Positions 1 through 9,525 of a stretch of 48,214 nucleotides of DNA are shown one piece after another. The notes beneath the pieces were generated by a model, which did no database searches, was not told where the DNA came from, and saw nothing but the letters and a program-made list of their open reading frames with translations. Position 1 is the first letter of the stretch. The number at the start of each line of letters is the position of its first letter. Location: the NCBI GenBank assembly GCA_017601345.1, contig JAFNIT010000008.1, positions 1 to 48,214 of the forward strand. Direction: 5' to 3'. Made by a program: the position numbers and the translations under genes. Source of the DNA: Candidatus Brockarchaeota archaeon. Lineage in GTDB: Archaea > Thermoproteota > EX4484-205 > JAAOZP01.

Positions 1-29
1 TGAAATTTAGAATTGCTGTTTTCATATAA

Positions 30-114
30 TGCGGGGGGTGGGATTTGAACCCACGAACCCCTACGGGACGAGGTCCTAAGCCTCGCGCGATTGGCCAGGC
101 TACGCGACCCCCGC
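30..114 (-). tRNA. tRNA-Leu(UAG)
   Basis: Reverse complement GCGGGGGTCGCGTAGCCTGG...CTTAGGA...GGTTCGTGGGTTCAAATCCCACCCCCCGCA folds as class II tRNA, anticodon TAG in loop CTTAGGA. Confidence 0.9.
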
Positions 115-214
115 TTCAGACGATATCTTCTGTGTCACCGAATATAAGTATTTTTCACGTCACGGTGCTCGGGAAGAAATTTATCTTTCCCAAAATACTG
201 GTTCTAAAATTACA

Positions 215-1246
215 ATGAGAAGTATATTCTTCAAGGAAGGGGTGCTTTTCGCGCTTGATTCCTCCAGACTCCCACATAAAGAAGTCTGGCTTAGGCTCCG
301 GAGTGCGCGTCAGGTAGCTTCAGCGATCAGGGAAATGAGAATTAGGGGCGCTCCTTTAATAGGAGTCGCAGCAGCGTACGGGCTTGCTTTAGACGCTTTA
401 AAATACAGGGGAAATGATGCTAATAGGCTTAGGGATAGAGTTTTGAAAACATCTGAATACCTGAGGAGTGTTAGGCCAACTGGAAGAAATCTCAGCTGGG
501 CAATAGACAGGTGTTTAAAGGCCATCGAAAAGGAAGATACCGTTAATGGAGTTAAGAAACGGTTGTTAGAGGAGGCGGAGAAAATAGCCGATGAGGACGT
601 TGAGACAAACCTGAAGATTGCTAACAACGGGCTAGAGATAATAATGGACGGTGATAGGATTCTAACGCATTGTAACACTGGAGGATTAGGCACCGTCGAA
701 TATGGTACAGCACTCGGCATAATCAGAGTAGCATGGGAGAAAGGGAGGAAGATATTCGTAATAGCCACTGAAACAAGACCATTGCTTCAGGGAGCTAGGC
801 TCACCGCCTGGGAGCTTAAGAAATACGGTATTCCGTTCAAGCTGATATGCGATTCTATGGCTGGCTACGTGATGTCTAAGGGAATGATCGATAAAGTACT
901 AGTAGGTGCCGATAGGATTCTTGCAACAGGGCACGTTGCCAACAAGATTGGGACACTGACACTCTCTATTCTAGCTAAACATTACGGCATACCGTTTTAC
1001 GTTGCAGCACCACTTTCCACTTTTGACCTTACAACCAAGCCTGAAGAAATACCGATTGAAGAAAGAAGCCAAAAAGAGGTTACCCACTTCCTAGGCAAAC
1101 TAATAACGGTTAAGGACGTTGAGGCCATGAACCCTGCTTTCGACATCACGCCTCCCGAACTGGTCTCAGGAATAATAACTGAGAAAGGAATAATCCGACG
1201 ACCTTATAGTGAGAACATACCTAAGTTCTACCAGCAGCAATTCTAA
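215..1246 (+). CDS. mtnA: S-methyl-5-thioribose-1-phosphate isomerase (MtnA/aIF2B family)
   Basis: AIREMRIRGAPLIGVAAAYG, ILTHCNTGGLGT, ETRPLLQGARLTAWEL, GADRI motifs. Confidence 0.9.
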   Translation: MRSIFFKEGVLFALDSSRLPHKEVWLRLRSARQVASAIREMRIRGAPLIGVAAAYGLALDALKYRGNDANRLRDRVLKTSEYLRSVRPTGRNLSWAIDRCLKAIEKEDTVNGVKKRLLEEAEKIADEDVETNLKIANNGLEIIMDGDRILTHCNTGGLGTVEYGTALGIIRVAWEKGRKIFVIATETRPLLQGARLTAWELKKYGIPFKLICDSMAGYVMSKGMIDKVLVGADRILATGHVANKIGTLTLSILAKHYGIPFYVAAPLSTFDLTTKPEEIPIEERSQKEVTHFLGKLITVKDVEAMNPAFDITPPELVSGIITEKGIIRRPYSENIPKFYQQQF

Positions 1247-1545
1247 TCCTAAGATATTGTAAAAAGTAGGCTGGACAGAAAATACTTAAAGCATTGGTTC
1301 AAGTTTAGGATAGTCATATTTGCTGTATGACTTTCCACACTTCAAGGAGCCATGCACAGTACGCATTCTCAGTAAATTCGCCATTCTCTCTTTAAAAGTT
1401 TTTAAAATAATATGATAGATAATATTACGATTAAAACGTATGTATTGAAACTTAGGAAGATGGTTGGATGAAAGCGATTGAAGAGCTTATCGCGTGCTAT
1501 CCATTCTCAATATTTAAAGCGTGTAATGAGGAAAATGAGGATAAG

Positions 1546-1640
1546 TGGGCCGAGCCAGACTCGAACTGGCAGCCTCCTGCGCCTCCTATGCGTTTTTCCG
1601 CATGTCAGGCAGGCGTCCTAACCACTTAGACGATCGGCCC
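1546..1640 (-). tRNA. tRNA-Val(GAC) with 21-nt intron (1583..1603)
   Basis: Mature GGGCCGATCGTCTAAGTGGTTAGGACGCCTGCCTGAC|GCGCAGGAGGCTGCCAGTTCGAGTCTGGCTCGGCCCA; BHB: CCTG-ACA-TGCG...CGCA-TAGG-AGG, cuts AC^A and AG^G. Confidence 0.82.
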
Positions 1641-1732
1641 TGTTGTCCAGTAGTTATTCTAGCAAGGGGAATTTTAACTTTTCTCCTCATAAATGGCAGC
1701 AAAAATGCCTTTATAATCTGCTTTCCCGTTTC

Positions 1733-2032
1733 CTACTCGAATAGTGCTCCTAGGCCAGCCATTTCCTCAGCGGGCTTTTCTTCCTTCTTCTCTTCTTTCT
1801 TCTCAGCCGCTACCTGCTGTGCTGGGACTGCAGCAGGTGCCACAGGGCCTATTGCTAGGGGCGAAGAGAGGACCTCGTCTATATTGATCTTGGAAAGCGA
1901 TGATACGAGTACTTTTATCCTAGCCTCGTCCGGCTCTATGCCTGCTGCTTTTATTACTGCCTTAACCTTCTCTTCAGTTATCTGCTGCTTCGCGGAGTGT
2001 AACAGCAGGGCTGCGTGTATATACTCGGACAT
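1733..2032 (-). CDS. rpl12: ribosomal protein P1 (L12 archaeal)
   Basis: [40 protein letters not shown]... acidic tail [20 protein letters not shown]. Confidence 0.95.
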   Translation of the reverse strand: MSEYIHAALLLHSAKQQITEEKVKAVIKAAGIEPDEARIKVLVSSLSKINIDEVLSSPLAIGPVAPAAVPAQQVAAEKKEEKKEEKPAEEMAGLGALFE

Positions 2033-2078
2033 CAGTATTCACCTCAGGACTTCTGAGGCTTTCCTTAACTTGGTGTTT

Positions 2079-2930
2079 TTAAGCTTTTTCAAGGCTCTTC
2101 TCCAACTGCTCTGCTAGTGCTCTGGCTGTTTGTAGCATTATTTTAACCGTGTTTTCATCGTAATATTCTGATCTAATACCCAGGCTAATAGCTTTGGAGA
2201 AGGCTTCTCTAAGCATCATGCCGATACTTTCGGGCGTTGGGAAGAGTATTGTTAAGGCTATTTTCAAAGCGTTTTCGAGGCTCTTGGCTGCGCTGTTCTT
2301 GATGTCTTCTACTGTTATTGACAATGATTCCTCGGTGTAAACAATTCCATCGCATAATGCAGCATATGTCTTCACATAGGCCTCCACAGGCCTTATGTTT
2401 AGCTTCGAAAGCACTGCTGCAAGCTGTGGTGTGATAACATCGCCAGGTTTCGCTACAACAGTATCCCTCGTTATCCATATGCTTCCGGTTTCAATCCTAG
2501 TGGGGAGGCCCACTTCGTTCAGAGAAGATATGACTGGACCGGCCGGTAGGCCCGTGTTCCCAGCAGGGACGACGATCTCTCTGTCGACGATGTCTCCAGC
2601 GCTCAACGGCAACTTTATGGAGTATTTTCTCAATTCCTGTTGCAGCTCATAGGGCTCTTCGTTTGAAAGTATCAGCATGATTGAGCCGCTGGAACCGTAT
2701 TTTTTCAAGAATCCCATCATCTTTTGAGAGCCTGTTTTCTCTGCAGCTTTTTGCAATAAGGTTGTTTTAACGTGTTTGAAGACAGCTCTACCCCTTAATC
2801 TTTTTCTGGCTTCGTTTATTGTAGAAGCCTTAACTTTGTAGGTGTTTACGAGCATTACCGTCCTATAGGACTCCAGTAAGTTAAGAATCTCGTCGACAAT
2901 CCTCTTTTTTAAAAGGAGTTGCTTACTCAA
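2079..2930 (-). CDS. rplP0: acidic ribosomal protein P0 (L10)
   Basis: L10/P0 family sequence, operon position between P1 and L1; lacks an acidic GLGALF tail. Confidence 0.92.
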   Translation of the reverse strand: MSKQLLLKKRIVDEILNLLESYRTVMLVNTYKVKASTINEARKRLRGRAVFKHVKTTLLQKAAEKTGSQKMMGFLKKYGSSGSIMLILSNEEPYELQQELRKYSIKLPLSAGDIVDREIVVPAGNTGLPAGPVISSLNEVGLPTRIETGSIWITRDTVVAKPGDVITPQLAAVLSKLNIRPVEAYVKTYAALCDGIVYTEESLSITVEDIKNSAAKSLENALKIALTILFPTPESIGMMLREAFSKAISLGIRSEYYDENTVKIMLQTARALAEQLEKSLEKA

Positions 2931-3607
2931 GATTTTCTGCCCCCGTAGAATACTTTAACTATTTTGCCCATCGTTGTTTTAAACCCTACGAACCTTATCG
3001 TTGCCGAGTGCGGAATCCTTCTCTGCACGGCAGAGATTACTGTCTCCGCATTCTCTAAGAGTTGTTGAATAGGCATTTCCTCATGTCCTATCTTACATGA
3101 TGCTGATAAGCTTGATTTTACCGTTATTCTGACACTCTTCCTAAGCCTATCAACTATTGGAGATATGGATGAAGCAGGAGGCACGGGAATAGGCATTTTG
3201 TTCTTCGGCCCTAGGAATTGCCCCAGCACCTTGCCGACTATCGGCATGAGAGGTGCCTCTGCTATGAAGAAATCGTAGGATTGAGCGGTCTTCCTACAGA
3301 CCTTCTTCTTCCCAGCCATCGAGTTCAGAGAATCTCTTGTTATATACTCTAGTCCAAGGTTTCTCGCTTCAGGCATTAACGATCCTTCGGTGAAAACGCA
3401 TATTTTAGGAGTATTCTTATAGGGGCTGTGTGGAAGCTCCACTAGTTCTGTGAACCTTTGGTCGGGCTTTGAAAGGTCTATGCCGCTTAAGGAAAGGATT
3501 ATTTCAACGCTCTGCTTAAACTTCCTAGCCTTGTTATACTCTTTGGATAATGCTTTTCTCAAAGCCTCTTCTATCGAATTCCTAGCTATGGATGTTGCCA
3601 CCGACAT
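2927..3607 (-). CDS. rpl1: ribosomal protein L1
   Basis: L1 family motifs (LGQFLGPKNKMPIPVPP), operon position. Confidence 0.94.
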   Translation of the reverse strand: MSVATSIARNSIEEALRKALSKEYNKARKFKQSVEIILSLSGIDLSKPDQRFTELVELPHSPYKNTPKICVFTEGSLMPEARNLGLEYITRDSLNSMAGKKKVCRKTAQSYDFFIAEAPLMPIVGKVLGQFLGPKNKMPIPVPPASSISPIVDRLRKSVRITVKSSLSASCKIGHEEMPIQQLLENAETVISAVQRRIPHSATIRFVGFKTTMGKIVKVFYGGRKS

Positions 3608-3609
3608 CC

Positions 3610-4112
3610 TTACGCAGCCTCCTTGCTTAAGATACTGTCATACAAGCCTTTTTCAACCTCCTTAATAACTTCTTTAGGAGACTTAGAATCCACTGTAACC
3701 CCCATGCTCTGGCATGTTCCAAGAACCTCCTTAACAACACCCTTGAGGGATTTAGCGTATGTGTCGTTAATCTTCATCTTAGCTATTTTGACAACGGTCT
3801 GGAAGGATATGTTGCCCTTAGCCTCCCTACCCGGTGCTCCTGAGCCCTTGTCTACGCCGGCCTCCTTAGCTATTAGTGCAGAGGTCGTTGGAGTCTTGAG
3901 GATGACTGTAAACTGTTTCGTTTCAGTGTCTACTTCAACGTCAACAGGAACCTTCATTCCCTTAAAGTCCTTCGTAGCCTCGTTTATCTTGGCCACGACA
4001 GCACCCACATTAACGCCTAGGGGGCCCAATGCTGGGCCCAGCGGCGGACCGGGTGACGCGTTTCCACCCTCCACTATAAGGCTAATAGTCTTTTTAGCCA
4101 GTTTTCAGACAC
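3610..4112 (-). CDS. rpl11: ribosomal protein L11 (upstream GTG start proposed)
   Basis: NASPGPPLGPALGPLGVNVGAVVAKIN; in-frame upstream VSENWLKKTISLIVEGG completes the conserved N-terminus, GTG at 4112. Confidence 0.92.
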
Positions 4113-4162
4113 CTCTTTCAGCGTCAGAGTTTTGCAAAGCCTTAAAAATATTTCTTGTCTGC

Positions 4163-4639
4163 CTAAAGCTTCCCCGAGGATTTTTCCACTACTCTCACAC
4201 TATCCATTTTAAGGGTTATTGGGAATGGTGCTATGGCTCCGTCAAGCTCTACAGTAACCTCGTTTCTCTCCGGGTTTATTTCTATTACTTTAGCACGGTT
4301 CTTCTTGAGAAGACCACTAACTATCTCGACAGTGTCCCCGACCCTGATCTCCGCGCTGACAGGTTTCTCCTCGAAATACTTTTTAAACTCGTTTACGCTT
4401 AAGCTACCCTGCACTCTTCTCTTAACATACTTTATGTCTCTTATAGCCTCCTCCACAGGGAATGGGGAGTCGGCCTCTATGTAGATATAGCCTCTTAAAT
4501 CGGGTAGGACAATTACAGAGTGCACGGGAAGCCTCTCTGTTTCACACCTGTTCTTTATCAAGAGCGCTGAAGTCATCTCCTGGCCTACTGAGGTTCTTAC
4601 AAGGAAGAACTTCGGCTCGATTTTTCTACTCTCTTCCAT
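4163..4639 (-). CDS. spt5: transcription elongation factor Spt5 (NusG-like, NGN+KOW)
   Basis: FFLVRTSVGQEMTSALLIKNR..., KOW-like VGDTVEIVSGLLKKNRAKVIEI. Confidence 0.93.
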   Translation of the reverse strand: MEESRKIEPKFFLVRTSVGQEMTSALLIKNRCETERLPVHSVIVLPDLRGYIYIEADSPFPVEEAIRDIKYVKRRVQGSLSVNEFKKYFEEKPVSAEIRVGDTVEIVSGLLKKNRAKVIEINPERNEVTVELDGAIAPFPITLKMDSVRVVEKSSGKL

Positions 4640-4650
4640 GATGACTCACC

Positions 4651-4833
4651 TTAGGAAGGGAGGCGTACTCCTCCGAGCAGTGAGGCGATCAAATGTATTA
4701 CGAAGGCAAGGCCCCCGATTACTAAGAGGCCTATGAGGAACACTTTTAGAGACAGCATGAAACTCTCTCTATCCGGCTTCTCACTAACCTTTAGAACGCG
4801 AATCATTGTCCTTACTTTCTCTCTTATGTTCAT
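4651..4833 (-). CDS. secE: preprotein translocase subunit SecE (Sec61 gamma)
   Basis: 60 aa single-TM protein, VLKVSEKPDRESFMLSLKVFLIGLLVIGGLAFVIHLI, operon position. Confidence 0.88.
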   Translation of the reverse strand: MNIREKVRTMIRVLKVSEKPDRESFMLSLKVFLIGLLVIGGLAFVIHLIASLLGGVRLPS

Positions 4834-4881
4834 CCGAATTCTCTCAAAACCGTGGAGATATATCCTTTTCCCTTCGGCGGT

Positions 4882-5781
4882 TTAAATAGTGGAGAGAAGT
4901 TTTTTAACATAATTCTCCGGGTTGAACTTCTCTAGATCAGAATATTTCTGTCCAGTTCCAACGTAAATCACTGGTTTTTTCGAAACATAGGACACTGAGA
5001 GCGCTGCACCACCCTTATCATCCGCGTCGAACTTTGCCAGTATGATTGCGTCATAACCCACTTTACTCTGGAAGTCCAAGGCCTGGTTCCAAGCATCGTT
5101 ACCGGTTAAAGCGTCTATAACCAGTATGGTGTAAGATGGCTCGACGATCCTCTTTATTTTCCTCAGCTCATCCATCAGGTTGATGTCAGTATGCATTCTC
5201 CCAGCAGTGTCTATTAAAACCGCTTCAAAACCTCTGCTCGAAGCATACGCTACTGCTTCAAAACCTACGCTAGCAGGATCTGACCCATATTCTTTCGAAA
5301 TTACTGGGAGGTCAAGCGACTTCGCATGCTGGCTCAACTGCTCCACAGCCCCAGCCCTGAAAGTATCGCTGCAAGCAAGTAAAACGCTTAAACCAGCTTT
5401 CTTAAGCAGATACGCGACTTTAGCTATCGTCGTCGTCTTACCTACGCCATTCACCCCTATGAACAATATTTTGAAAGGCTTCTCAGACTTCTTCGCCTCC
5501 TCAACTATGTCGAACCTGTTTTTCCCTAAGGCTTCCAATAGAAATTTCTCCAGCTCCTTCTCAACAATCCTCTTAACGGCATTCCTGTCAAAAATAGGTG
5601 TTCTCTGGCCCTCCAATGCTTCTGCAATCTTGTTTTTCAACTCGTCTACTAGCGGTAGGGCTACGTCGCATGAAGCAAGCTTTAAGCCATACTCGTCCAG
5701 AATCTTCTCCAGCTCCCTTCTGTTTAACGGTCTTGTCGAAATAGTTTCAACAAGAGACTTGAATAATTCGCCTACTTTCAT
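4882..5781 (-). CDS. ftsY: signal recognition particle receptor FtsY
   Basis: GVNGVGKTTTIAKVAYLL, DTFRAGAVEQL, DTAGRMHTDINLMDEL. Confidence 0.95.
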   Translation of the reverse strand: MKVGELFKSLVETISTRPLNRRELEKILDEYGLKLASCDVALPLVDELKNKIAEALEGQRTPIFDRNAVKRIVEKELEKFLLEALGKNRFDIVEEAKKSEKPFKILFIGVNGVGKTTTIAKVAYLLKKAGLSVLLACSDTFRAGAVEQLSQHAKSLDLPVISKEYGSDPASVGFEAVAYASSRGFEAVLIDTAGRMHTDINLMDELRKIKRIVEPSYTILVIDALTGNDAWNQALDFQSKVGYDAIILAKFDADDKGGAALSVSYVSKKPVIYVGTGQKYSDLEKFNPENYVKKLLSTI

Positions 5782-5789
5782 GAGGAACC

Positions 5790-6206
5790 CTATTTCCTAA
5801 GCTTCTCGTAGAGAGCCTGAACCCTACCCCTGCTCTCCTCTATCTTAGCCTGCAGAGTGCTTATCTGCGATTCGATCGATCCCCTTGCGTTATTCAATTC
5901 GTTTATTCTCTTCTCCACGAGCTTAAGCGTCTCCTCAAGGCTTCTCTCAATCAATATCCCTGAGCCCGCGTTTACTAGAAACCTGTTAGTATCCTTGAGT
6001 AGGGCTTTGCCGTAGACCCCCCCACCTATGTCGATGAATAGCTCAACGCCCTCGCCAGCCTTAGAAATATCTTCTAGCGCGGATTTAGAAACCTGAAGGT
6101 CGTTTAAAGAGGCGAGTATTATCTGGTATCTTGACCTCAACTCATCCATAAGGCTCTCGAAAGACCTTAATTCTGTTATTGCCTTTCTAAGCTCCTCCTC
6201 GCTCAT
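5790..6206 (-). CDS. pfdA: prefoldin alpha subunit
   Basis: Coiled-coil termini, FIDIGGGVYGKALLKDTNRFLVNAGSGILIERSLEE. Confidence 0.88.
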   Translation of the reverse strand: MSEEELRKAITELRSFESLMDELRSRYQIILASLNDLQVSKSALEDISKAGEGVELFIDIGGGVYGKALLKDTNRFLVNAGSGILIERSLEETLKLVEKRINELNNARGSIESQISTLQAKIEESRGRVQALYEKLRK

Positions 6207-6394
6207 TGGATTTCAGGCTTAACCTCCTTCACACTAAGTATTTTAATATTCTCCCTCTTAACCCTATGCTTGCTCCCTATGAGGGAATACGCTTTTTCCA
6301 GAGCAACCTTTTGCGATGATGCTTCCACCTCTATGGAGAAACTGGTTTTTCTCAAAGGCTTCTCGAACACCCCTGAAACCCTGAACACCGCCAT
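6203..6394 (-). CDS. rplX: ribosomal protein L18Ae/LX
   Basis: 63 aa, MAVFRVSGVFEKPLRKTSFSIEVEASSQKVALEKAYSLIGSKHRVKRENIKI. Confidence 0.88.
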   Translation of the reverse strand: MAVFRVSGVFEKPLRKTSFSIEVEASSQKVALEKAYSLIGSKHRVKRENIKILSVKEVKPEIQ

Positions 6395-6420
6395 GCAGCA
6401 TACTCTGGATAAACCCTTAT

Positions 6421-7098
6421 TTAAAAACTTCCGGCTGAAGAAACTGCTAGCGATATATCCATGAGTTCAGACCCTGTAGTGGATTCTCCGACCAATATAC
6501 CATAGGAGTTTGCAAGCATCCCCAGTCTTATTAGCGTTAAACCATCGTTGACCGTAATCGCATAAGTCTTTAGCTTCAACAAGTCTTCGATGAGCTTTTT
6601 CTCCTCCTCACTAAGGAGCTTCGATACAAAACATATTTTCCCACCGGTTACTGCAAGGGCGCCGACAGCCATGTAATTTGCGAGGGTGGAGAAACCGTAG
6701 TCAATGCTTAAGGAGTCAACTATTTTCTCAGCATCCCGCTTAGATACCCTCGGGGAGAACAACACGCCCTTATCGGATAGGAGCATCATATTTCCCCAGG
6801 CCTTGAGCTTGCTCTCCACGACCAGGACTTCCCTACTAAGTTTCTTCAGCTCGCTCAACTCCTCGTCATCTACAGTATCGGGAACGATTATGAAATTCGA
6901 ATTTGCCGAGATCATTGAGGACACGGCATGGACCCCGGCGATGTTTGTGACAGCTATGGAATCGACTTTTAACACTTTGATGATTTTTCTTAGGAACCCT
7001 TGGGGAGCATTCTTGTTAACAACCGCACTCTCCCCGAAAACTTTAGAATAGGCACCGATGAAGGGGGTTTTCCAAATGGATGCTTTAGCGATCTCCAT
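6421..7098 (-). CDS. eif6: translation initiation factor aIF6
   Basis: aIF6 length and pattern, operon position with L31e/L39e. Confidence 0.92.
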   Translation of the reverse strand: MEIAKASIWKTPFIGAYSKVFGESAVVNKNAPQGFLRKIIKVLKVDSIAVTNIAGVHAVSSMISANSNFIIVPDTVDDEELSELKKLSREVLVVESKLKAWGNMMLLSDKGVLFSPRVSKRDAEKIVDSLSIDYGFSTLANYMAVGALAVTGGKICFVSKLLSEEEKKLIEDLLKLKTYAITVNDGLTLIRLGMLANSYGILVGESTTGSELMDISLAVSSAGSF

Positions 7099-7110
7099 GA
7101 CCTATCGCTT

Positions 7111-7371
7111 CTACGGAAGCCCCAGTACTACCTCATCTTCTTCTACAACAGCCTTAATCTTCAGACTTCCCTTTAGAACCCTGTTTAGATTAGAATGAAT
7201 GTAGCCGTTTAAGTCGTTACTTATAACCACCCTCTTACCCCTGAACATTTTAGATGCTTTCTCTCTTATTTTTCTGACAGCGACTTCACGCCTATCCGGA
7301 CTGGGAGCATTCTTAACCCTCGTCAGGTTTATGGAGACAAGAACCTCGTTGCTCCTACTCATGTTAACCAC
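7111..7371 (-). CDS. rpl31e: ribosomal protein L31e
   Basis: INLTRVKNAPSPDRREVAVRKIREKASKMF. Confidence 0.93.
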   Translation of the reverse strand: MVNMSRSNEVLVSINLTRVKNAPSPDRREVAVRKIREKASKMFRGKRVVISNDLNGYIHSNLNRVLKGSLKIKAVVEEDEVVLGLP

Positions 7372-7527
7372 CTAAAGGCCTATTTTGCTCCTCCTCCAGT
7401 TCCTCCAACGGTGTGTGAACCTTACTTTCCCACGTGTTTTAGCTATTACCCATGTTGGAACAGAGTATGCTCTCTTCAACTCAGCCTGCAGACGAAGCTT
7501 CTTCCACAGTGGCTTGTTCCTAGCCAA
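7372..7527 (-). CDS. rpl39e: ribosomal protein L39e (TTG start; absent from ORF track)
   Basis: Own translation: (M)ARNKPLWKKLRLQAELKRAYSVPTWVIAKTRGKVRFTHRWRNWRRSKIGL*. Confidence 0.95.
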   Translation of the reverse strand: MARNKPLWKKLRLQAELKRAYSVPTWVIAKTRGKVRFTHRWRNWRRSKIGL

Positions 7528-7533
7528 CCTTAT

Positions 7534-7833
7534 TCACCCCCGTACCTTCTTAGAAGATAAGTATATCCTCTCCAAGATCTCCTTTAGCTCAGCGTCTTCA
7601 ACAGGTATTTTAAGCTTGCCCTGCTGCGCCAGCACTATGAGATATTTCTCAACCTGATCCGCCAATTGAGGCTTGACTAGCCTAAGGTTGTTCAAACGGC
7701 TTCTCGCCTCGGGGGTGAAGACAATACGGCTCAGCGTCTTTACTACTCTCCTCTCTTCTTCTCTTCTTCTACTCTCCTCTAGCTCCCTACGTTTCTGCTC
7801 CAGAATCCTTGCAAGCTCCTCGTCCTCGCTCAT
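7534..7833 (-). CDS. PDCD5-family DNA-binding protein
   Basis: LEESRRREEERRVVKTLSRIVFTPEARSRLNNLRLVKPQLADQVEKYLIVLAQQGKL. Confidence 0.92.
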   Translation of the reverse strand: MSEDEELARILEQKRRELEESRRREEERRVVKTLSRIVFTPEARSRLNNLRLVKPQLADQVEKYLIVLAQQGKLKIPVEDAELKEILERIYLSSKKVRG

Positions 7834-7839
7834 GCTTCC

Positions 7840-8274
7840 CTAACTACCTTTCTCCCCGACTATCTCAAACGACAGCTTATCTAAAAGTGACACTCCTTTT
7901 GGAGTAAGCCATCTCCCCTTACTAGTCTTAGTAACTAACCCGGCTGCCTCGAGCTGTTGCAGAATCTTCCTTATTATGGCTCCGCCAGCCTTAACCTTGT
8001 GAGCCCTCCTCATCGGGTATTTCTTCCTCCCCCCGTACACCTTTCTGAGCCTTGAAACTCCCATTGGGCCCTTCACGTAGAGCTTCCTAAGAATAGAAGC
8101 AGCCCTCACATACCACCAGTCTAATCGGTCAGGTGGCCTCTGTCTGTGAGAGCCTGTTTTAACGAAGAAAGCCCACTCCGGCATAGTTACTTCCTTAACA
8201 TTCTCTCTAAGGTATTCTGCCAGTCTCTCTATTAGCCTATCCGCAGGAACCGCCTTAACGTGCACAGCCTCCAA
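7840..8274 (-). CDS. rps19e: ribosomal protein S19e
   Basis: RPPDRLDWWYVRAASILRKLYVKGPMGVSRLRKVYGGRKK. Confidence 0.95.
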   Translation of the reverse strand: MEAVHVKAVPADRLIERLAEYLRENVKEVTMPEWAFFVKTGSHRQRPPDRLDWWYVRAASILRKLYVKGPMGVSRLRKVYGGRKKYPMRRAHKVKAGGAIIRKILQQLEAAGLVTKTSKGRWLTPKGVSLLDKLSFEIVGEKGS

Positions 8275-8337
8275 GGGCTATCGAGAATTAGTTTGGAAGC
8301 GAAGGTTTTATAAGGTTTAACAGGGGGCTAAGGCTGG

Positions 8338-9030
8338 ATGAGGTACCTCATATGTTTTTTCGATTCAAGCATGCAGCTGGTCCCTAGGGAGATTGCCTCC
8401 CATCCTCAAGTGGTTAAGAATGCTTTGAGAAGAGGTAAAAAACCATGTGAAACCATGCTTGAAAGGAGTAAGCATCATAAGGCTATTTTGAAGCTTAAAA
8501 ACAGCGAGAAGACAGGGCGACCAGATATCCTTCACACCTGTCTGAAAATAGTTTCAGATTCTCCAGTATACAGAAGAGGGTTGATGGATATTATTGTTCA
8601 CACGATTGAGGGCAAGTGGGTTGTTTTCCGAGATAGGATAAGGTTTCCAGTAACCTATGACAACTTCATAGGTTTGATGGAAGAGCTCCTGATAAAGGGT
8701 AGGGTTCTCGACCGGAGCGGCAGGGTTTTAATGGAAGTGGTTCCGAAGGATTATGTGCTTAAGACCTTTGCACTTTTCCCGCATAAAACAATGCTTAGCG
8801 AGAGGGGTGTAAGGGTCGAAATAGGAGACTACGTCAGCAGGATCCTGAGCGCTAGGAAGCCAGCCTGCTTCTTCATAGGAGCCTACCCTAAGGGGAATCC
8901 CTCCAGGGAGATAGTGGAGATGATAGATGAGGAAATATCCATTTATGAAGAGATTCTAACCGCTTGGACGGTAACCTCGTGGCTAACATACGAGTTCTTT
9001 AAGCAAGGGCTAACTCATGAATATTCTTGA
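8338..9030 (+). CDS. nep1: 16S rRNA (pseudouridine-N1-)methyltransferase Nep1/Emg1
   Basis: GKKPCETMLERSKHHKAILKL, EKTGRPDILHTCL, SPVYRRGLMDIIVHT. Confidence 0.9.
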   Translation: MRYLICFFDSSMQLVPREIASHPQVVKNALRRGKKPCETMLERSKHHKAILKLKNSEKTGRPDILHTCLKIVSDSPVYRRGLMDIIVHTIEGKWVVFRDRIRFPVTYDNFIGLMEELLIKGRVLDRSGRVLMEVVPKDYVLKTFALFPHKTMLSERGVRVEIGDYVSRILSARKPACFFIGAYPKGNPSREIVEMIDEEISIYEEILTAWTVTSWLTYEFFKQGLTHEYS

Positions 9031-9525
9031 CGCGATAACCTTCTCGTAAACATCATCGGATTCTTTAACTTCAGAAAATAAGCCGGCTAACTCCGCTATT
9101 TTCTGAGCCAGTAGGTGGTAACACATGTATGCTTCCCCAGTCATCACGTAGAAAAAGAAATCCTTGCATGAACAATACTTTACTGAGGGAATTACTAGAT
9201 ACTCCTCTCCCCTGCCAACTATGATCCACCTAACCCTTTTAGAAGGATAAAGCATGTATTTCTTAACTCTTTTCAACACCACTGTTTTCAGGGCTCTCCT
9301 ACCTCTCTCGCCGAAAACTCGAGTAAGCTTTTCTTCACACTCTTTTGTAACACCTTTCTCGGCGAGAATCTTAGCGACTTCTTCGCATATCGTGTAAACG
9401 CTATCCTTATCTTCTACGCTCATCGCGTATTTTCTGAGTTTGAGTAGGACATCTAGATATAAGCTTATTAAAGGAGAGCCAGCGCTTCTCGTAGAAGACA
9501 CGCTAGTAGTTGCAGACCTGCACAT
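9010..9525 (-). CDS. SWIM zinc-finger-like protein
   Basis: CSCKDFFFYVMTGEAYMCYHLLA (CxC..CxH pattern); 3' end overlaps nep1. Confidence 0.65.
   Translation of the reverse strand: MCRSATTSVSSTRSAGSPLISLYLDVLLKLRKYAMSVEDKDSVYTICEEVAKILAEKGVTKECEEKLTRVFGERGRRALKTVVLKRVKKYMLYPSKRVRWIIVGRGEEYLVIPSVKYCSCKDFFFYVMTGEAYMCYHLLAQKIAELAGLFSEVKESDDVYEKVIASRIFMS

Noticed and set aside
310-768. Antisense ORFs in the ORF track (e.g. 310..768 -, 15941..16600 -, 3623..4402 +)
   Set aside because: They lie opposite well-supported conserved genes, have low-complexity composition and no family resemblance.
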